Below are positions 16,712 to 26,986 of a stretch of DNA of 41,105 nt, one piece after another (within the stretch, counting starts at the first letter, position 1; every line of letters starts with the position of its first letter). Where the stretch lies: positions 1-41,105 of the forward strand of contig NZ_MWIO01000078.1 of assembly GCF_004799035.1 (NCBI RefSeq). Reading direction: 5' to 3'. The translations under genes and the position numbers were made by a program. The notes beneath the pieces were generated by a model, which saw only the letters and a list, made by a program, of their open reading frames with translations, searched no databases and had not been told where the DNA came from. The DNA is from Rhodanobacter lindaniclasticus (lineage in GTDB: Bacteria; Pseudomonadota; Gammaproteobacteria; Xanthomonadales; Rhodanobacteraceae).

Positions 16712-18163
16712 GTGGAGCTTGCGTGGGTACTGGGTACTCCCTTGTTCGGCGCGCTCGTGCTGGCCGTGCTCGGTGCGCGGCGCTCCGCCGCCGAACTCAA
16801 CGTCGTGATCAGCCTGGCGACGTTGATTGCCGCCGCGGCGCTGGTACTCAGGATCATCGGCCAGGGCTCGATGACCGTGGCCCACGAACAGTTCTTCGTC
16901 GATCCGTTCAACGTGTTCCTGATCGCGCTGACTGCGCTGATCGGCTTCACCACGGCCGTGTTTTCTCGCCCCTACATGCGCATCGAACAGGATCACGGCC
17001 GGGTCAACGCGCACCGCCTGCGGCTCTATCACAGCATGTACCAGCTGTTCATGGCCGCCATGCTGGTGGCACTGTCGACCAACAACATGGGGCTGCTGTG
17101 GGTCGCGATGGAGGCGGCGACGCTGTCCACCGTGCTGCTGGTGTCGTTGTACCGCACCCGCGCCAGCATTGAGGCGGCCTGGAAATATTTCATCCTGTGC
17201 GGCGTCGGCATCGCGCTGGCGTTGTTCGGCACGATCCTGTTGTACTTCGCGGCGGAGCGGCTGCTCGGTGGCGAGGGCATGCGAGCGCTGTTGTGGACCC
17301 ACCTCAACGCGGTGAAGGGGCAGCTCGACCCGACGGTGATCGGGCTCGCGTTCGTCTTTCTGCTGGTCGGCTACGGTACCAAGGTCGGTCTCGCCCCCCT
17401 GCACAACTGGCTGCCCGATGCCCACGCGGAGGGCCCCACTCCGGTCTCGGCGGTGTTGTCGGGGCTGCTGCTCAACGTGGCGATGTACGCCGTGGTCCGT
17501 TGCAAGATCCTTGCGGTCGGCGCGATGCACTCGGCGCTGCCCGGGCGCATGCTGATGGCGTTCGGTTTGTTCTCGACCGGGCTGGCGGCGTTCCTGCTGT
17601 GGCGTCAGCGCGACATCAAGCGCCTGTTCGGCTACTCCTCGATCGAGCACATGGGCATCATCACCTTTGCGTTCGGCATGGGCGGGCCGCTGGCAAACTT
17701 CGCCGCGCTGCTGCACATGACGGTGCACTCGTTGACCAAGTCGGCGATCTTCTTCGCCGCCGGCCATGCCTCGCAGATCGCGGGCACCCAGCGCATCGAT
17801 GGCATCCGCGGCCTGCTGGCGGTGAACCCCACCGTCGGCTGGGGACTCATGCTGGGCTCGCTGGCGATCCTGGGCACGCCGCCGTTCGGCGTATTCACCA
17901 GTGAATACATGGTGCTGATCACGGCCATGCGCGACCACCCGTGGGCGACACCGTTCCTGCTCGTCGCCCTGGCCGTGGCCTTCGCCGCGATCTTCCTCAA
18001 GGTGCAGCCGATGGTGTTCGGCGAAACGGATGCACGGCGCCTGCCGCACCCGCCGGCGCTGGTGCCCGTGTTCGTGCACCTGTTGATCGTGCTGATGCTC
18101 GGCCTGTACATACCACCCGCCCTGGCCCAGTGGTATCGACTCGCTGCGAGCCTGATCGGATGA
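16712..18163 (+). CDS. hyfF: Hydrogenase-4 component F-like / NuoM/N-like proton-pumping subunit
   Basis: HyfF is the second antiporter-like subunit of the complex. From GTG at 16712, which has a strong GGAGG six bases before it, the protein is 483 residues with about 14 helices. The channel glutamate (LLWVAMEAATLSTVLL) and the lysine of the broken helix (GYGTKVGLAPLHNWLPDAHAEGPTPVSAVLSG) are present. The next helix has LLLNVAMYAVVR, with Asn where HyfB has Lys. Having HyfB and HyfF together, and no HyfD, gives two antiporter modules instead of the three in E. coli hydrogenase-4. Its stop overlaps the hyfG start as ATGA. Confidence 0.93.
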   Translation: MELAWVLGTPLFGALVLAVLGARRSAAELNVVISLATLIAAAALVLRIIGQGSMTVAHEQFFVDPFNVFLIALTALIGFTTAVFSRPYMRIEQDHGRVNAHRLRLYHSMYQLFMAAMLVALSTNNMGLLWVAMEAATLSTVLLVSLYRTRASIEAAWKYFILCGVGIALALFGTILLYFAAERLLGGEGMRALLWTHLNAVKGQLDPTVIGLAFVFLLVGYGTKVGLAPLHNWLPDAHAEGPTPVSAVLSGLLLNVAMYAVVRCKILAVGAMHSALPGRMLMAFGLFSTGLAAFLLWRQRDIKRLFGYSSIEHMGIITFAFGMGGPLANFAALLHMTVHSLTKSAIFFAAGHASQIAGTQRIDGIRGLLAVNPTVGWGLMLGSLAILGTPPFGVFTSEYMVLITAMRDHPWATPFLLVALAVAFAAIFLKVQPMVFGETDARRLPHPPALVPVFVHLLIVLMLGLYIPPALAQWYRLAASLIG

Positions 18164-19713
18164 ATCCCATGTGGCCTGACTTTCTCGACACCGAATGCGT
18201 GGCCGTGCCCTCCAACGTGGCGGCCTGCCGCGTACAGGTCGATGCTGCTCGCTGGTGCGAGGCCGCGGAGGCGATGCGCGAGGCAGGCGCGGACCTGCTG
18301 TCGTTGTGGGGCAGCGACGATAGCGATCGCGACCAGTGCCTGCGCGTGCACGCGGCCTACCTGCTGCGCGACCGGCTGGTCGTGGTGGAGCACGCGATGC
18401 CCGCCGACCAGCCCATCTACCCCTCGCTGGCCACGCGCTTCCCGGCGGCCGGACGGCTGCAGCGCGCGACCTACGATCTGCTCGGCATCCGCGCCGACGC
18501 CGGCGATACGCGGCCGTGGTTGCGCCACGGCGGCTGGCCGGAAGGCGTGTTCCCGCTGCGCCGCGACGTCGCGGCGACGCAGACCTGGCCGGTGACCAGC
18601 TCGCCGTATCCATTCGTCCCGGTCAGCGGTGACGGCGTGCACGAGATGACCGCCGGTCCGGTGCATGCCGGCACCATCGAGCCGGGGCGTTTCCAGTTGG
18701 CCGTGGTAGGCGAAAAGGTGCTGCGCCTGGAGGTTCGCCTCGGTTACACGCACAAGGGCATCGCCAAGCGCTTCGAGGCACTGGCCCAGCGCGACGCCCA
18801 CCGCCTGGCCGCCCATATCTGCGGCGATTCGACGGTGGCTTTCAGCTGGGCGTATTGCGCCGCGCTGGAATCGATCACGGCCACCACACCCTCGCCGCGC
18901 GCCTGCGTCCTGCGCGCGCTGGCGCTAGAACGCGAACGCATCGCCAATCATCTGGGCGATCTTGGCGGACTGGCCAACGATGCCGGCTTTGCCTTCGGCC
19001 AGACCCAGTTTTCCAGCCTGAAAGAGCAGCTTTTGCGGCACAACGCGGAGCTGTTTGGCCAGCGCTACCTGTTTGATTATGTGGTGCCCGGCGGCGTCGC
19101 CCGCGATCTGTCGGCACGCGTGCTGCCGGGCATGCTCGAGGAGATCGCGGCAGTGGAACGCGCGGTAGGCGACCTGCGTAGAATCTACGCCCGACACGAA
19201 GGCCTGCAGGATCGTTTCCTCGGTGCCGGCCGCTTGACCCCGGCCCAGGCTGCCGCCCTGGGTGCGATAGGCCTGGCCGGGCGTGCTTCCGGCGTCGCCC
19301 GCGACCTGCGCGTGGACCAGCCATGGTCGCCGTACGATCAGTCGACCCCGGCATTGGCCACGAGCACCGAAGGCGATGTGGCGGCGCGCGTGCAGGTACG
19401 CTTCGAGGAGACGCTGGAATCACTGCGGCTGTGCCGGCAATGGCTGCAGGCGCTGCCAGCTGGTGAGCGGGTCTGCGACGTGCCGGTGGCGCCCGCCGGC
19501 CAGCTCGGCATCGGCCTGATCGAAGGCTGGCGCGGTCCGGTCATGCTGGCGCTGGAAACCGGCCCCGCCGGTGGCATCCGGCGCTGCCGCGCGCATGATC
19601 CCTCGTGGCAGAACTGGCCGCTGCTCGAAGTCGCCATTCTGGGCAACATCGTGGCGGACTTCCCGCTGATCAACAAATCCTTCAACCTTTCCTACAGCGG
19701 ACACGACGGGTAA
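18160..19713 (+). CDS. hyfG: HyfG-like large subunit (NuoC-NuoD fusion) lacking NiFe ligands; Ehr-type
   Basis: HyfG-type proteins join a NuoC-like domain (about residues 1-150) to a NuoD or hydrogenase large-subunit domain (about 170-517). In true group 4 hydrogenases four cysteines in two CxxC motifs hold the NiFe centre. Here the first motif reads CGDS (Cys221 to Ser224) and the second reads DPSWQN (480-485) where DPCxxC is expected. Three of the four ligands are gone, so a normal NiFe site cannot form. The surrounding fold is well kept (LRLEVRLGYTHKGIAKRFE, ALERERIANHLGDLGGL), so this is not a decaying gene. It fits the Ehr group of hydrogenase-related complexes, whose reaction is unsettled. 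No maturation protease site or hyp genes are seen nearby. Confidence 0.9.
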   Translation: MNPMWPDFLDTECVAVPSNVAACRVQVDAARWCEAAEAMREAGADLLSLWGSDDSDRDQCLRVHAAYLLRDRLVVVEHAMPADQPIYPSLATRFPAAGRLQRATYDLLGIRADAGDTRPWLRHGGWPEGVFPLRRDVAATQTWPVTSSPYPFVPVSGDGVHEMTAGPVHAGTIEPGRFQLAVVGEKVLRLEVRLGYTHKGIAKRFEALAQRDAHRLAAHICGDSTVAFSWAYCAALESITATTPSPRACVLRALALERERIANHLGDLGGLANDAGFAFGQTQFSSLKEQLLRHNAELFGQRYLFDYVVPGGVARDLSARVLPGMLEEIAAVERAVGDLRRIYARHEGLQDRFLGAGRLTPAQAAALGAIGLAGRASGVARDLRVDQPWSPYDQSTPALATSTEGDVAARVQVRFEETLESLRLCRQWLQALPAGERVCDVPVAPAGQLGIGLIEGWRGPVMLALETGPAGGIRRCRAHDPSWQNWPLLEVAILGNIVADFPLINKSFNLSYSGHDG

Positions 19714-19719
19714 GCGCGC

Positions 19720-20232
19720 ATGTTCGATATCCTGTCACGCATTCGTCGAACCGGCCGCCTGAGCGAACCGTCTCCGGTGCCGGATACCGACGAGACGGCG
19801 TCCACCACGATCCAGCGTGAGCTGCACGCCGTGTTCGGGCGCGCCCTGTGCATTCGCCATGTCGACGCCGGCTCCTGCAATGGTTGCGAGCTCGAAATCC
19901 ACGCGCTGAGCAATGCGTACTACAACCTGCAAGGCGCCGGTATCCGGTTTGTGGCCAGCCCGCGCCATGCCGACGTGCTGCTGGTCACCGGACCGGTCTC
20001 GGTCAACATGGAAGACGCACTCAGGCAAACCTATGAAGCGATGCCCGATCCCAAGTGGGTGCTCGCCGTGGGGGACTGCGCGGCCTGCGGCGGCCTGTTC
20101 GGCGCCAACTATGCGACCCGCGGGCCGATCAGTGCCATCGTCCCGGTGGATGCCGTGGTCGCCGGCTGCCCGCCCACGCCACTGGCGATCATGCGGGGCC
20201 TGCTGCAGATAACCAGCAAGCGGCCGGCATGA
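19720..20232 (+). CDS. hyfI: HyfI-like / NuoB-like [4Fe-4S] small subunit
   Basis: HyfI carries the iron-sulfur cluster next to the large-subunit active site. It is homologous to NuoB and HycG. In 170 residues the cluster ligands are present: Cys53 and Cys56 in GSCNGCELEI, Cys120 in GDCAACGG (with an extra Cys123), and Cys150 in GCPPTP. The electron path up to HyfG is therefore intact although HyfG itself has lost the NiFe site. It follows hyfG by 6 bases and is the last gene of the operon. The ferredoxin-like subunits HyfA and HyfH are missing, so the electron donor or acceptor must be another protein. Confidence 0.92.
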   Translation: MFDILSRIRRTGRLSEPSPVPDTDETASTTIQRELHAVFGRALCIRHVDAGSCNGCELEIHALSNAYYNLQGAGIRFVASPRHADVLLVTGPVSVNMEDALRQTYEAMPDPKWVLAVGDCAACGGLFGANYATRGPISAIVPVDAVVAGCPPTPLAIMRGLLQITSKRPA

Positions 20233-20351
20233 CTTCTCCACGTTGCCCGGGCAGCGGCCTCACCCGTGACTGGTGAGCGCGAAGATGCCCTGCCCGTGCG
20301 CCGGAAACAGCCAGCCGGCTCCGCTCGTCCGCAGATCATCCGGCTGGCGCA

Positions 20352-21017
20352 TCAGTCCTTCAGCGGCTGGATGCTGATTTGCGGCACGTCGCCGATCACG
20401 TCGGCGCCCTGCGGCGGCACGAAGTCGAACGTGCCCAGCGGCAGCGCCGGGTTGCGCTGCCACTGCGAGAAGCGGATATCGGTGGTCGCGCCCAGCTGGT
20501 CGCGGAACGTCATCCTGGCCAGGCCGTTCGCGTCGAAGCCGAGATCGACCCAGGCGAACTGCGCGTCCTTGCTGGTGGAGGTCAGCCGCAACCAGGCGAG
20601 CCCGTCCTTCTCGCCGCGTTCGCTGGCCTTGAACTCCTTGTCCAGTTGCTTGAGGTCCGTCAGCACGGTCAGCGGGCTGTGCGCCTCCTCGGTGCTCTGC
20701 TTGCGCACGGTGACCTGTTCCAGCTCCGGATCGTACATCCACACCCGGCCGCCGTCGGCGACGATGGTCTGCTTGTACGGCGCGGTGGTGTCCCAGCGAA
20801 ATTCCCGCGGTGCTTCCAGCGCCAGCGTGCCGGTGCTGGTCCTGCTGTCCTGGCCGTTGACGTTGGTCAGGGTCTGGCTGAAATGCCCGGTCAGCGAATG
20901 CAGGCCGGTGGCGAACGCATCCAGCCGCGCGCGCGCCGGACCGGTCGCCGCCTGCGCCACGGCACTCAGCGACAACATCAGCACGACGGAGGACAGGACA
21001 GACATGAGGCGTTTCAT
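20352..21017 (-). CDS. lolA: Outer-membrane lipoprotein carrier protein LolA
   Basis: LolA is the periplasmic chaperone that carries lipoproteins from LolCDE to LolB. The 221-residue protein has a clear signal peptide (MKRLMSVLSSVVLMLSLSAVAQA) and the LolA fold with RLDAFATGLHSLTGHFSQTL and EFRWDTTAPYKQTIVADGGRVWMYDPELEQVTVR. The ATG at 21017 is chosen because it starts the signal peptide; the longer frame to 21188 runs into a repeat element. It follows ftsK on the same strand, as in other gammaproteobacteria. Its 3' end faces hyfI, and a long-loop inverted repeat (CCAGCCGG...CCGGCTGG) lies between them. Confidence 0.95.
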   Translation of the reverse strand: MKRLMSVLSSVVLMLSLSAVAQAATGPARARLDAFATGLHSLTGHFSQTLTNVNGQDSRTSTGTLALEAPREFRWDTTAPYKQTIVADGGRVWMYDPELEQVTVRKQSTEEAHSPLTVLTDLKQLDKEFKASERGEKDGLAWLRLTSTSKDAQFAWVDLGFDANGLARMTFRDQLGATTDIRFSQWQRNPALPLGTFDFVPPQGADVIGDVPQISIQPLKD

Positions 21018-21075
21018 CGGATTCCCCGAAACGTAATGTGGGTGCAATTGTGGACAGTCATGGCTTAACCGGACT

Positions 21076-21150
21076 GTAGGGCGGGCACGGCCCGCCGCCT
21101 TCGCTTCAAATGACATCGAGGCACGAGCCGGCGGGCAATGCCCGCCCTGC
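21076..21150. repeat. REP-like inverted-repeat element, second sequence type, copy E
   Basis: The left arm begins GTAGGGCGGGCACGGCCCGC (from 21076) and the right arm is CGGCGGGCAATGCCCGCCCT, ending near 21150. Each arm is itself a GGCGGGC/GCCCGCC hairpin and the two arms face each other. The element lies between ftsK and lolA. Unlike the other copies, it does not overlap a stop codon. Copy F at 36528 has the same arms. Confidence 0.75.
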
Positions 21151-21153
21151 GGT

Positions 21154-23478
21154 TCAATCCTTCGGTGGCGGCGGCGCCAGCACTTCACGGTTGCCGTTGT
21201 GCTGGGGCGCGCTGACCACGCCGTCGGCTTCCATCTGTTCCACCAGCCGTGCGGCGCGGTTGTAGCCGATGCGCAGATGCCGCTGCACGCCTGAGATCGA
21301 GGCGCGGCGGGTCTGCGTGACCACCGCCACGGCCTTGTCGTAGAGCTGGGTGTCGGCGTCGCCGCCTTCCTCGCCGTCCTGCGGCAGGCCGGAGTCGTTG
21401 ATGAACTTGCCGTCGCTGGTGGCCTGCACTTCCTCCAGCACGCCTTCGATGTAGTCGGGCCCGCCCTGCGACTTCAGCCAGGCGACCACGCCGTGCACCT
21501 CGTGGTCGTCGACGAAGGCGCCGTGCACGCGCTCGGGCGTGGCGGTGCCTGGCGGCAGGTAGAGCATGTCGCCGTGGCCCAGCAGCGCTTCGGCGCCGGA
21601 CTGGTCGAGAATCGTGCGCGAGTCGATCTTGCTCGATACCTGGAACGCGATACGGGTGGGGATGTTGGCCTTGATCAGGCCGGTGATCACGTCCACCGAC
21701 GGGCGCTGGGTGGCCAGGATCAAGTGCACGCCGGCAGCGCGCGCCTTCTGCGCCAGGCGGGCGATCAGCTCCTCCACCTTCTTGCCGACGATCATCATCA
21801 TGTCGGCGAATTCGTCGATGAACACCACGATGTTCGGCAGCGGCTCCAGCGGATCGGCGGCCAGGTTCGGCATCTCGGGGTTGGGCCGGAACAGCGGATC
21901 AAGCAGCGGCTGGCCGGCGTTCTCGGCGTCCTTCACCTTCTTGTTGAAACCGGACAGGTTGCGCACGCCCACGGCGGCCATCAGCTTGTAGCGGCGCTCC
22001 ATCTCGGCCACGCACCAGCGCAGCGCGTTGGCCGCCTCCTTCATGTCGGTGACCACCGGCGCCAGCAGGTGCGGGATGCCCTCGTACACCGAGAGCTCCA
22101 GCATCTTGGGGTCGATCATGATCATGCGCACGTCTTTGGGGCTGGCCTTGTACAGCAGGCTCAGCACCATCGCGTTGACCGCCACCGACTTGCCCGAACC
22201 GGTGGTGCCGGCCACCAGCAGGTGCGGCATCTTGGCCAGGTCCACCACGACGGGTTTCCCGCCGATGTCCTTGCCCAGCGCCAGCGACAGCGGCGACTTC
22301 ATCTGGTCGTACTTGTCCGAGCGCAGGATCTCGGACAGGTAGACGATCTGCTTGCGCGTGTTGGGAATCTCCAGCCCGATCACGTTCTTGCCCGGGATCA
22401 CGTCGACCACGCGCACGCTCACCACCGACAGGCCGCGCGCGATGTCCTTGTCCAGGCTCGATACCTGCGAGCCGCGGATGCCGGGTGCCGGCTCCATCTC
22501 GAAACGGGTGATCACCGGCCCGGGATAGGCGCCGACCACCTTCACGTCGATCTTGAAATCCTTCAGCTTGAATTCGACCTGGCGCGAGAGGACCTCCAGG
22601 GTTTCCTCGGTATAGCCCGGCCCCTGCTCCGGCGCTTCGTCCAGCAGCGACAGCGGCGGCAGTTCGCCCGGCGCGGCGGCGCCGGCAAACAGCGGGATCT
22701 GCGTCTCCAGCCGCGCGCGCTCGCTCTTGGTCACCGGCGCGGGCGCCGCCTCGATGCGCACCGGCTCGCGCCGGGCCTGCTTCACCGCGTCGGCCTTCTT
22801 GATCACCTCGCGCTCGCTGCGCGCCTGGCGTGCGGCCAGCAGTTGCGGTGCCTCGCGCAGCTTGCCGCGCAGCCAGCCGGCCAGGCGCAGCACGGCCTGG
22901 CCGGTCCAGTCCATCAGGCCGAACCAGGACAGCCCGGTGGCCAGCGTCACCGCAATCAGGAACAGCGCCAGCAGCAGCAGCGGCGCACCGGTGGAACCGA
23001 ATGCCGACAGCACCGCATGGCCCACCCACACGCCGATGATGCCGCCCACGCCCTGCGGCTGCACCGGCTCCTGCGCGAAGTTGAGATACAGCAGCGCCGG
23101 CCCGGTGATGAAGAAGAACACGAAGCCGACCAGCCGCAGCGCCGGTTCCCACGGATGCTGCGGTTGCTGTCCACGCTGGCGCAACACCTGCACGCCGAGC
23201 AGCAACAGCAGCAACGGGAAGCAGTACGCCACCAGGCCGAAGATCCAGCGCAGCAGATCGGCCACATAGGCACCCACGGTGCCGCCGAAGTTGCGCGCAT
23301 GCTCCAGCTGGCCGGCATTGGTCCAGCTGGGGTCATGCGGGTTGTAGCTGAACAGGCACACCAGCAGGTACACCGCCAGCGGCAACAGCAACAGGGCGCC
23401 GGCTTCGCGCAGCCGGCGTTTCAACTCATCGCTGAGGCCTGCCTTGGGTTGTTGTCTTGCGTTCGCGCCGCGCGCCAC
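21154..23478 (-). CDS. ftsK: DNA translocase FtsK
   Basis: FtsK moves chromosome ends through the division septum and activates XerCD at dif. The 774-residue protein has four N-terminal membrane helices ([18 protein letters not shown] to [17 protein letters not shown]), a short linker, and the motor domain with Walker [14 protein letters not shown] and Walker [14 protein letters not shown]-terminal winged-helix gamma domain ([24 protein letters not shown]) reads KOPS. The linker is much shorter than in E. coli (1329 residues), as is usual outside enterics. GTG at 23478 is preferred: AAAGGGG lies eight bases ahead, and the frame upstream overlaps ald. It sits between ald and lolA on the same strand. 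Confidence 0.96.
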   Translation of the reverse strand: MARGANARQQPKAGLSDELKRRLREAGALLLLPLAVYLLVCLFSYNPHDPSWTNAGQLEHARNFGGTVGAYVADLLRWIFGLVAYCFPLLLLLLGVQVLRQRGQQPQHPWEPALRLVGFVFFFITGPALLYLNFAQEPVQPQGVGGIIGVWVGHAVLSAFGSTGAPLLLLALFLIAVTLATGLSWFGLMDWTGQAVLRLAGWLRGKLREAPQLLAARQARSEREVIKKADAVKQARREPVRIEAAPAPVTKSERARLETQIPLFAGAAAPGELPPLSLLDEAPEQGPGYTEETLEVLSRQVEFKLKDFKIDVKVVGAYPGPVITRFEMEPAPGIRGSQVSSLDKDIARGLSVVSVRVVDVIPGKNVIGLEIPNTRKQIVYLSEILRSDKYDQMKSPLSLALGKDIGGKPVVVDLAKMPHLLVAGTTGSGKSVAVNAMVLSLLYKASPKDVRMIMIDPKMLELSVYEGIPHLLAPVVTDMKEAANALRWCVAEMERRYKLMAAVGVRNLSGFNKKVKDAENAGQPLLDPLFRPNPEMPNLAADPLEPLPNIVVFIDEFADMMMIVGKKVEELIARLAQKARAAGVHLILATQRPSVDVITGLIKANIPTRIAFQVSSKIDSRTILDQSGAEALLGHGDMLYLPPGTATPERVHGAFVDDHEVHGVVAWLKSQGGPDYIEGVLEEVQATSDGKFINDSGLPQDGEEGGDADTQLYDKAVAVVTQTRRASISGVQRHLRIGYNRAARLVEQMEADGVVSAPQHNGNREVLAPPPPKD

Positions 23479-23507
23479 CCGGGGTGCCCCTTTCTTCGTG
23501 ACCAGGG

Positions 23508-24572
23508 TCAGAGCATACCTTGCAGCGCCGGATGTACCAGCTTGCCGCCGTCGATGTTGATGCCGACCTTGAGCGGCTCGAACTCGCGCCACGCGTTGCC
23601 GCCGGCCAGGCGCTGCACGTACGGCAGGATCGCCGCGGAGATCGCCACCGACGAGGTCTGCGGCACCGCGCCGGGCATGTTGGTGACGCAGAAGTGGGTG
23701 ACGCCGTGCACGTCGTAGGTGGGGTGCTCCCAGGTGGTCGGCCTGGAGGTCTCGAAGCAGCCGCCCTGGTCGATCGCGATGTCCACCAGCACGCTGCCCG
23801 GCTCCATCGACTCGACCATCGCCTCGGTGATCACGTGCGGCGCCTTGGCGCTGGGGATCAGCACGGCGCCGACGACCAGGTCGGCATCGCGCACTTCCTC
23901 GGCCACCGACGATTCATAGGCGTACAGCGCGGTGACGTTGGGACCCAGCGCCATCATCTCGGCCAGGCGATCCTGGCGCTTGTCGAACACCACCACGTTG
24001 GCGCCGGCCTGCGCCGCCAGCGCCGCGGCGTTGCCGCCGGCCGCGCCGGCACCGAGCACCACCACCTTGCCGCGCGGAGTCGAGGCCATGCCGCCGAGCA
24101 GCTTGCCCTTGCCGCCCTGCGGACGATGCAGCAGCGTGGTGCCGCACTGGGTGGCGATGCGCCCGGCGATCACCGACATCGGGTGCAGCAGCGGCAGGCC
24201 GCCGTGATCTTCCACCGACTCGAACGCCACGCCGGTCAGGCCGATGTCGAGCAGGCTGCGGGTCAGCGCCGGCTCGGCTGCCAGGTGCAGATAGCAGAAC
24301 AGCAGGTGGTGCTTCTTCAGCAGGGCCAGGTCGCCGGCGATCGGCTCCTTCACCTTGACGATCAGCTCGCCCGCCTCGTACAGCGCGGCGGCGTCGGCCA
24401 CGACCTTGATGCCGGCGTTGACGTACGCCTCGTCCGAAAACCCGCTCTTCAGGCCGGCACCGGCCTGGATGAACACCTCATGGCCGCGACGCACCAGGTC
24501 GGCAGCGGCGGCGGGAACAAGGGCGACACGACCTTCGAGGGTCTTGGTTTCGGAGGGGATACCGATACGCAT
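23508..24572 (-). CDS. ald: Alanine dehydrogenase
   Basis: Ald converts L-alanine to pyruvate and ammonia with NAD. The 354-residue protein starts [20 protein letters not shown], which carries the substrate-binding arginine region. It has the catalytic His region [14 protein letters not shown], the Rossmann motif [28 protein letters not shown], and the family signature [18 protein letters not shown]. The ATG at 24572 fits the family; a start at 24596 would add eight residues that do not. It lies 29 bases before ftsK and is divergent from trxB. In E. coli this place is held by lrp, the leucine-responsive regulator. Confidence 0.96.
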   Translation of the reverse strand: MRIGIPSETKTLEGRVALVPAAAADLVRRGHEVFIQAGAGLKSGFSDEAYVNAGIKVVADAAALYEAGELIVKVKEPIAGDLALLKKHHLLFCYLHLAAEPALTRSLLDIGLTGVAFESVEDHGGLPLLHPMSVIAGRIATQCGTTLLHRPQGGKGKLLGGMASTPRGKVVVLGAGAAGGNAAALAAQAGANVVVFDKRQDRLAEMMALGPNVTALYAYESSVAEEVRDADLVVGAVLIPSAKAPHVITEAMVESMEPGSVLVDIAIDQGGCFETSRPTTWEHPTYDVHGVTHFCVTNMPGAVPQTSSVAISAAILPYVQRLAGGNAWREFEPLKVGINIDGGKLVHPALQGML

Positions 24573-25753
<1,181 letters not shown>

Positions 25754-25760
25754 CCTGCCC

Positions 25761-25840
25761 GCAGGAGCCCGCTCGCGGGCGATGCTTCTGCTTTTTTTGC
25801 GAATCCCGACCAGAAGCACCGCCCGCGAGCGGGCTCCTAC
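25761..25840. repeat. REP-like inverted-repeat element, copy C
   Basis: The left arm AGGAGCCCGCTCGCGGGCGA (from 25763) pairs with the right arm AGCACCGCCCGCGAGCGGGC followed by TCCTAC, ending at 25840. The centre contains a run of seven T (25792-25798), so on the plus strand the left arm could also work as a terminator for trxB. It is nearly the same sequence as copies B and D. Here trxB ends in its own TGA 8 bases upstream. Confidence 0.8.
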
Positions 25841-25855
25841 GGCAAGTGCCAAGTC

Positions 25856-26986
25856 ATGCACATCCGCTTCCACGACGCGATCGCCGAGCTGCCTGCCGCG
25901 GCGTGGGACGCGTTGCGCGGGGAGGCCAACCCGTTCGTGTCGCATGCGTTCCTGCGCGCGCTGGAAGACACCGGCTGCATCCGGCCCGACTGGGGCTGGC
26001 AGGCACATCACCTGGGCCTGTACGACGACGATCGCCTGGTGGCCGCCGCGCCGCTGTACCTGAAGGGCAACTCGCACGGCGAGTTCGTGTTCGACTGGAG
26101 CTGGGCCAGCGCGTGGGAACGCGCCGGCGGCGAGTACTACCCGAAGCTGCTCTGCGGCGTGCCCTACTCGCCGGTGCCCGGCCCACGTCTGCTGGCCGAC
26201 ACGCCCGCACGACAACGCGCGCTGGTCGAGGCGATGCGCGGCGAGGCGACGCGGCTGGGGCTGTCCTCGGTGCATGCGAACTTCCTGCAGCCGGCCGAAC
26301 TGGCCGCGTTCGACGACAGCTGGCTGGTGCGTTCGGACGTGCAATTCCACTGGCACAACCGCGACTACCGTCACTTCCCCGCCTTTCTCACTGCACTCAA
26401 CCACAAGAAGCGCAAGAACATCCTGCACGAACGCGCCCAGGTCGCGGCCAGCGGGCTGGCCATCGAATGGCGCAGCGGCGACACCCTCGATGAGCACGAG
26501 TGGGACTGCGTGCATGCGCTGTATGAAGCCACCTTCGACGACAAGGGCAACCACGCGGTCCTGACCGCCGCGTTCTTCCGCCGGCTCGGCGAACTCGGCC
26601 CGCTGGCGCAGCTCGCACTGGCCCGCGCGGGCGACGAGATCGTGGCGATGGCGCTGTTCGTGCAGGGCGGCGGCGTGCTCTACGGTCGCTACTGGGGAAC
26701 GCTGGTCGACGTGCCCGGGCTGCATTTCGAGCTGTGCTACTACCGCGGCATCGAGTACGCGATTGCGCAGGGGTTGCAGCGCTTCGAACCCGGTGCGCAG
26801 GGTGAGCACAAGCTGGCACGCGGCTTCCTGCCCGCGCGCACGCATTCGCGCCACTGGCTGGCCCATCCCGGCTTCCGCGCGGTGGTGGCCAGCGCGCTGG
26901 CGCGCGAGGCGCCGGCGATGGACGCCTACGCCGAGGAGTTGCGGCAACACAGTCCGTATGCACGGCACGGCGAGGCCGCGCCATGA
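25856..26986 (+). CDS. GNAT-fold acyltransferase, COG3146 (DUF482) family
   Basis: This 376-residue soluble protein belongs to a family of doubled GNAT-like acyltransferases related in fold to FemAB peptidyl transferases. Recognisable parts are NPFVSHAFLRALEDTGC near the N-terminus, LYLKGNSHGEFVFDWSWA, YYPKLLCGVPYSPVPGPRLL, and the C-terminal GRYWGTLVDVPGLHFELCYYRGIEYAI...GAQGEHKLARGF. No substrate is firmly known for the family. The stop overlaps the start of aat (ATGA), so the two are co-translated. That pairing suggests a function near tRNA-dependent amino-acid transfer, but this is only an inference. Confidence 0.88.
   Translation: MHIRFHDAIAELPAAAWDALRGEANPFVSHAFLRALEDTGCIRPDWGWQAHHLGLYDDDRLVAAAPLYLKGNSHGEFVFDWSWASAWERAGGEYYPKLLCGVPYSPVPGPRLLADTPARQRALVEAMRGEATRLGLSSVHANFLQPAELAAFDDSWLVRSDVQFHWHNRDYRHFPAFLTALNHKKRKNILHERAQVAASGLAIEWRSGDTLDEHEWDCVHALYEATFDDKGNHAVLTAAFFRRLGELGPLAQLALARAGDEIVAMALFVQGGGVLYGRYWGTLVDVPGLHFELCYYRGIEYAIAQGLQRFEPGAQGEHKLARGFLPARTHSRHWLAHPGFRAVVASALAREAPAMDAYAEELRQHSPYARHGEAAP

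Noticed and set aside
13070..20232. Calling the hyf operon a functional formate hydrogenlyase or hydrogenase-4.
   Set aside because: HyfG lacks three of four NiFe ligands, and there is no formate dehydrogenase, ferredoxin subunit or hyp gene in view.
13070..20232. Calling the operon a complex I (nuo) locus or an Mrp antiporter.
   Set aside because: HyfE, the NuoC-NuoD fusion and the HyfB tail are typical of hydrogenase-4-like complexes. NuoE/F/G, NuoI and Mrp subunits are absent.
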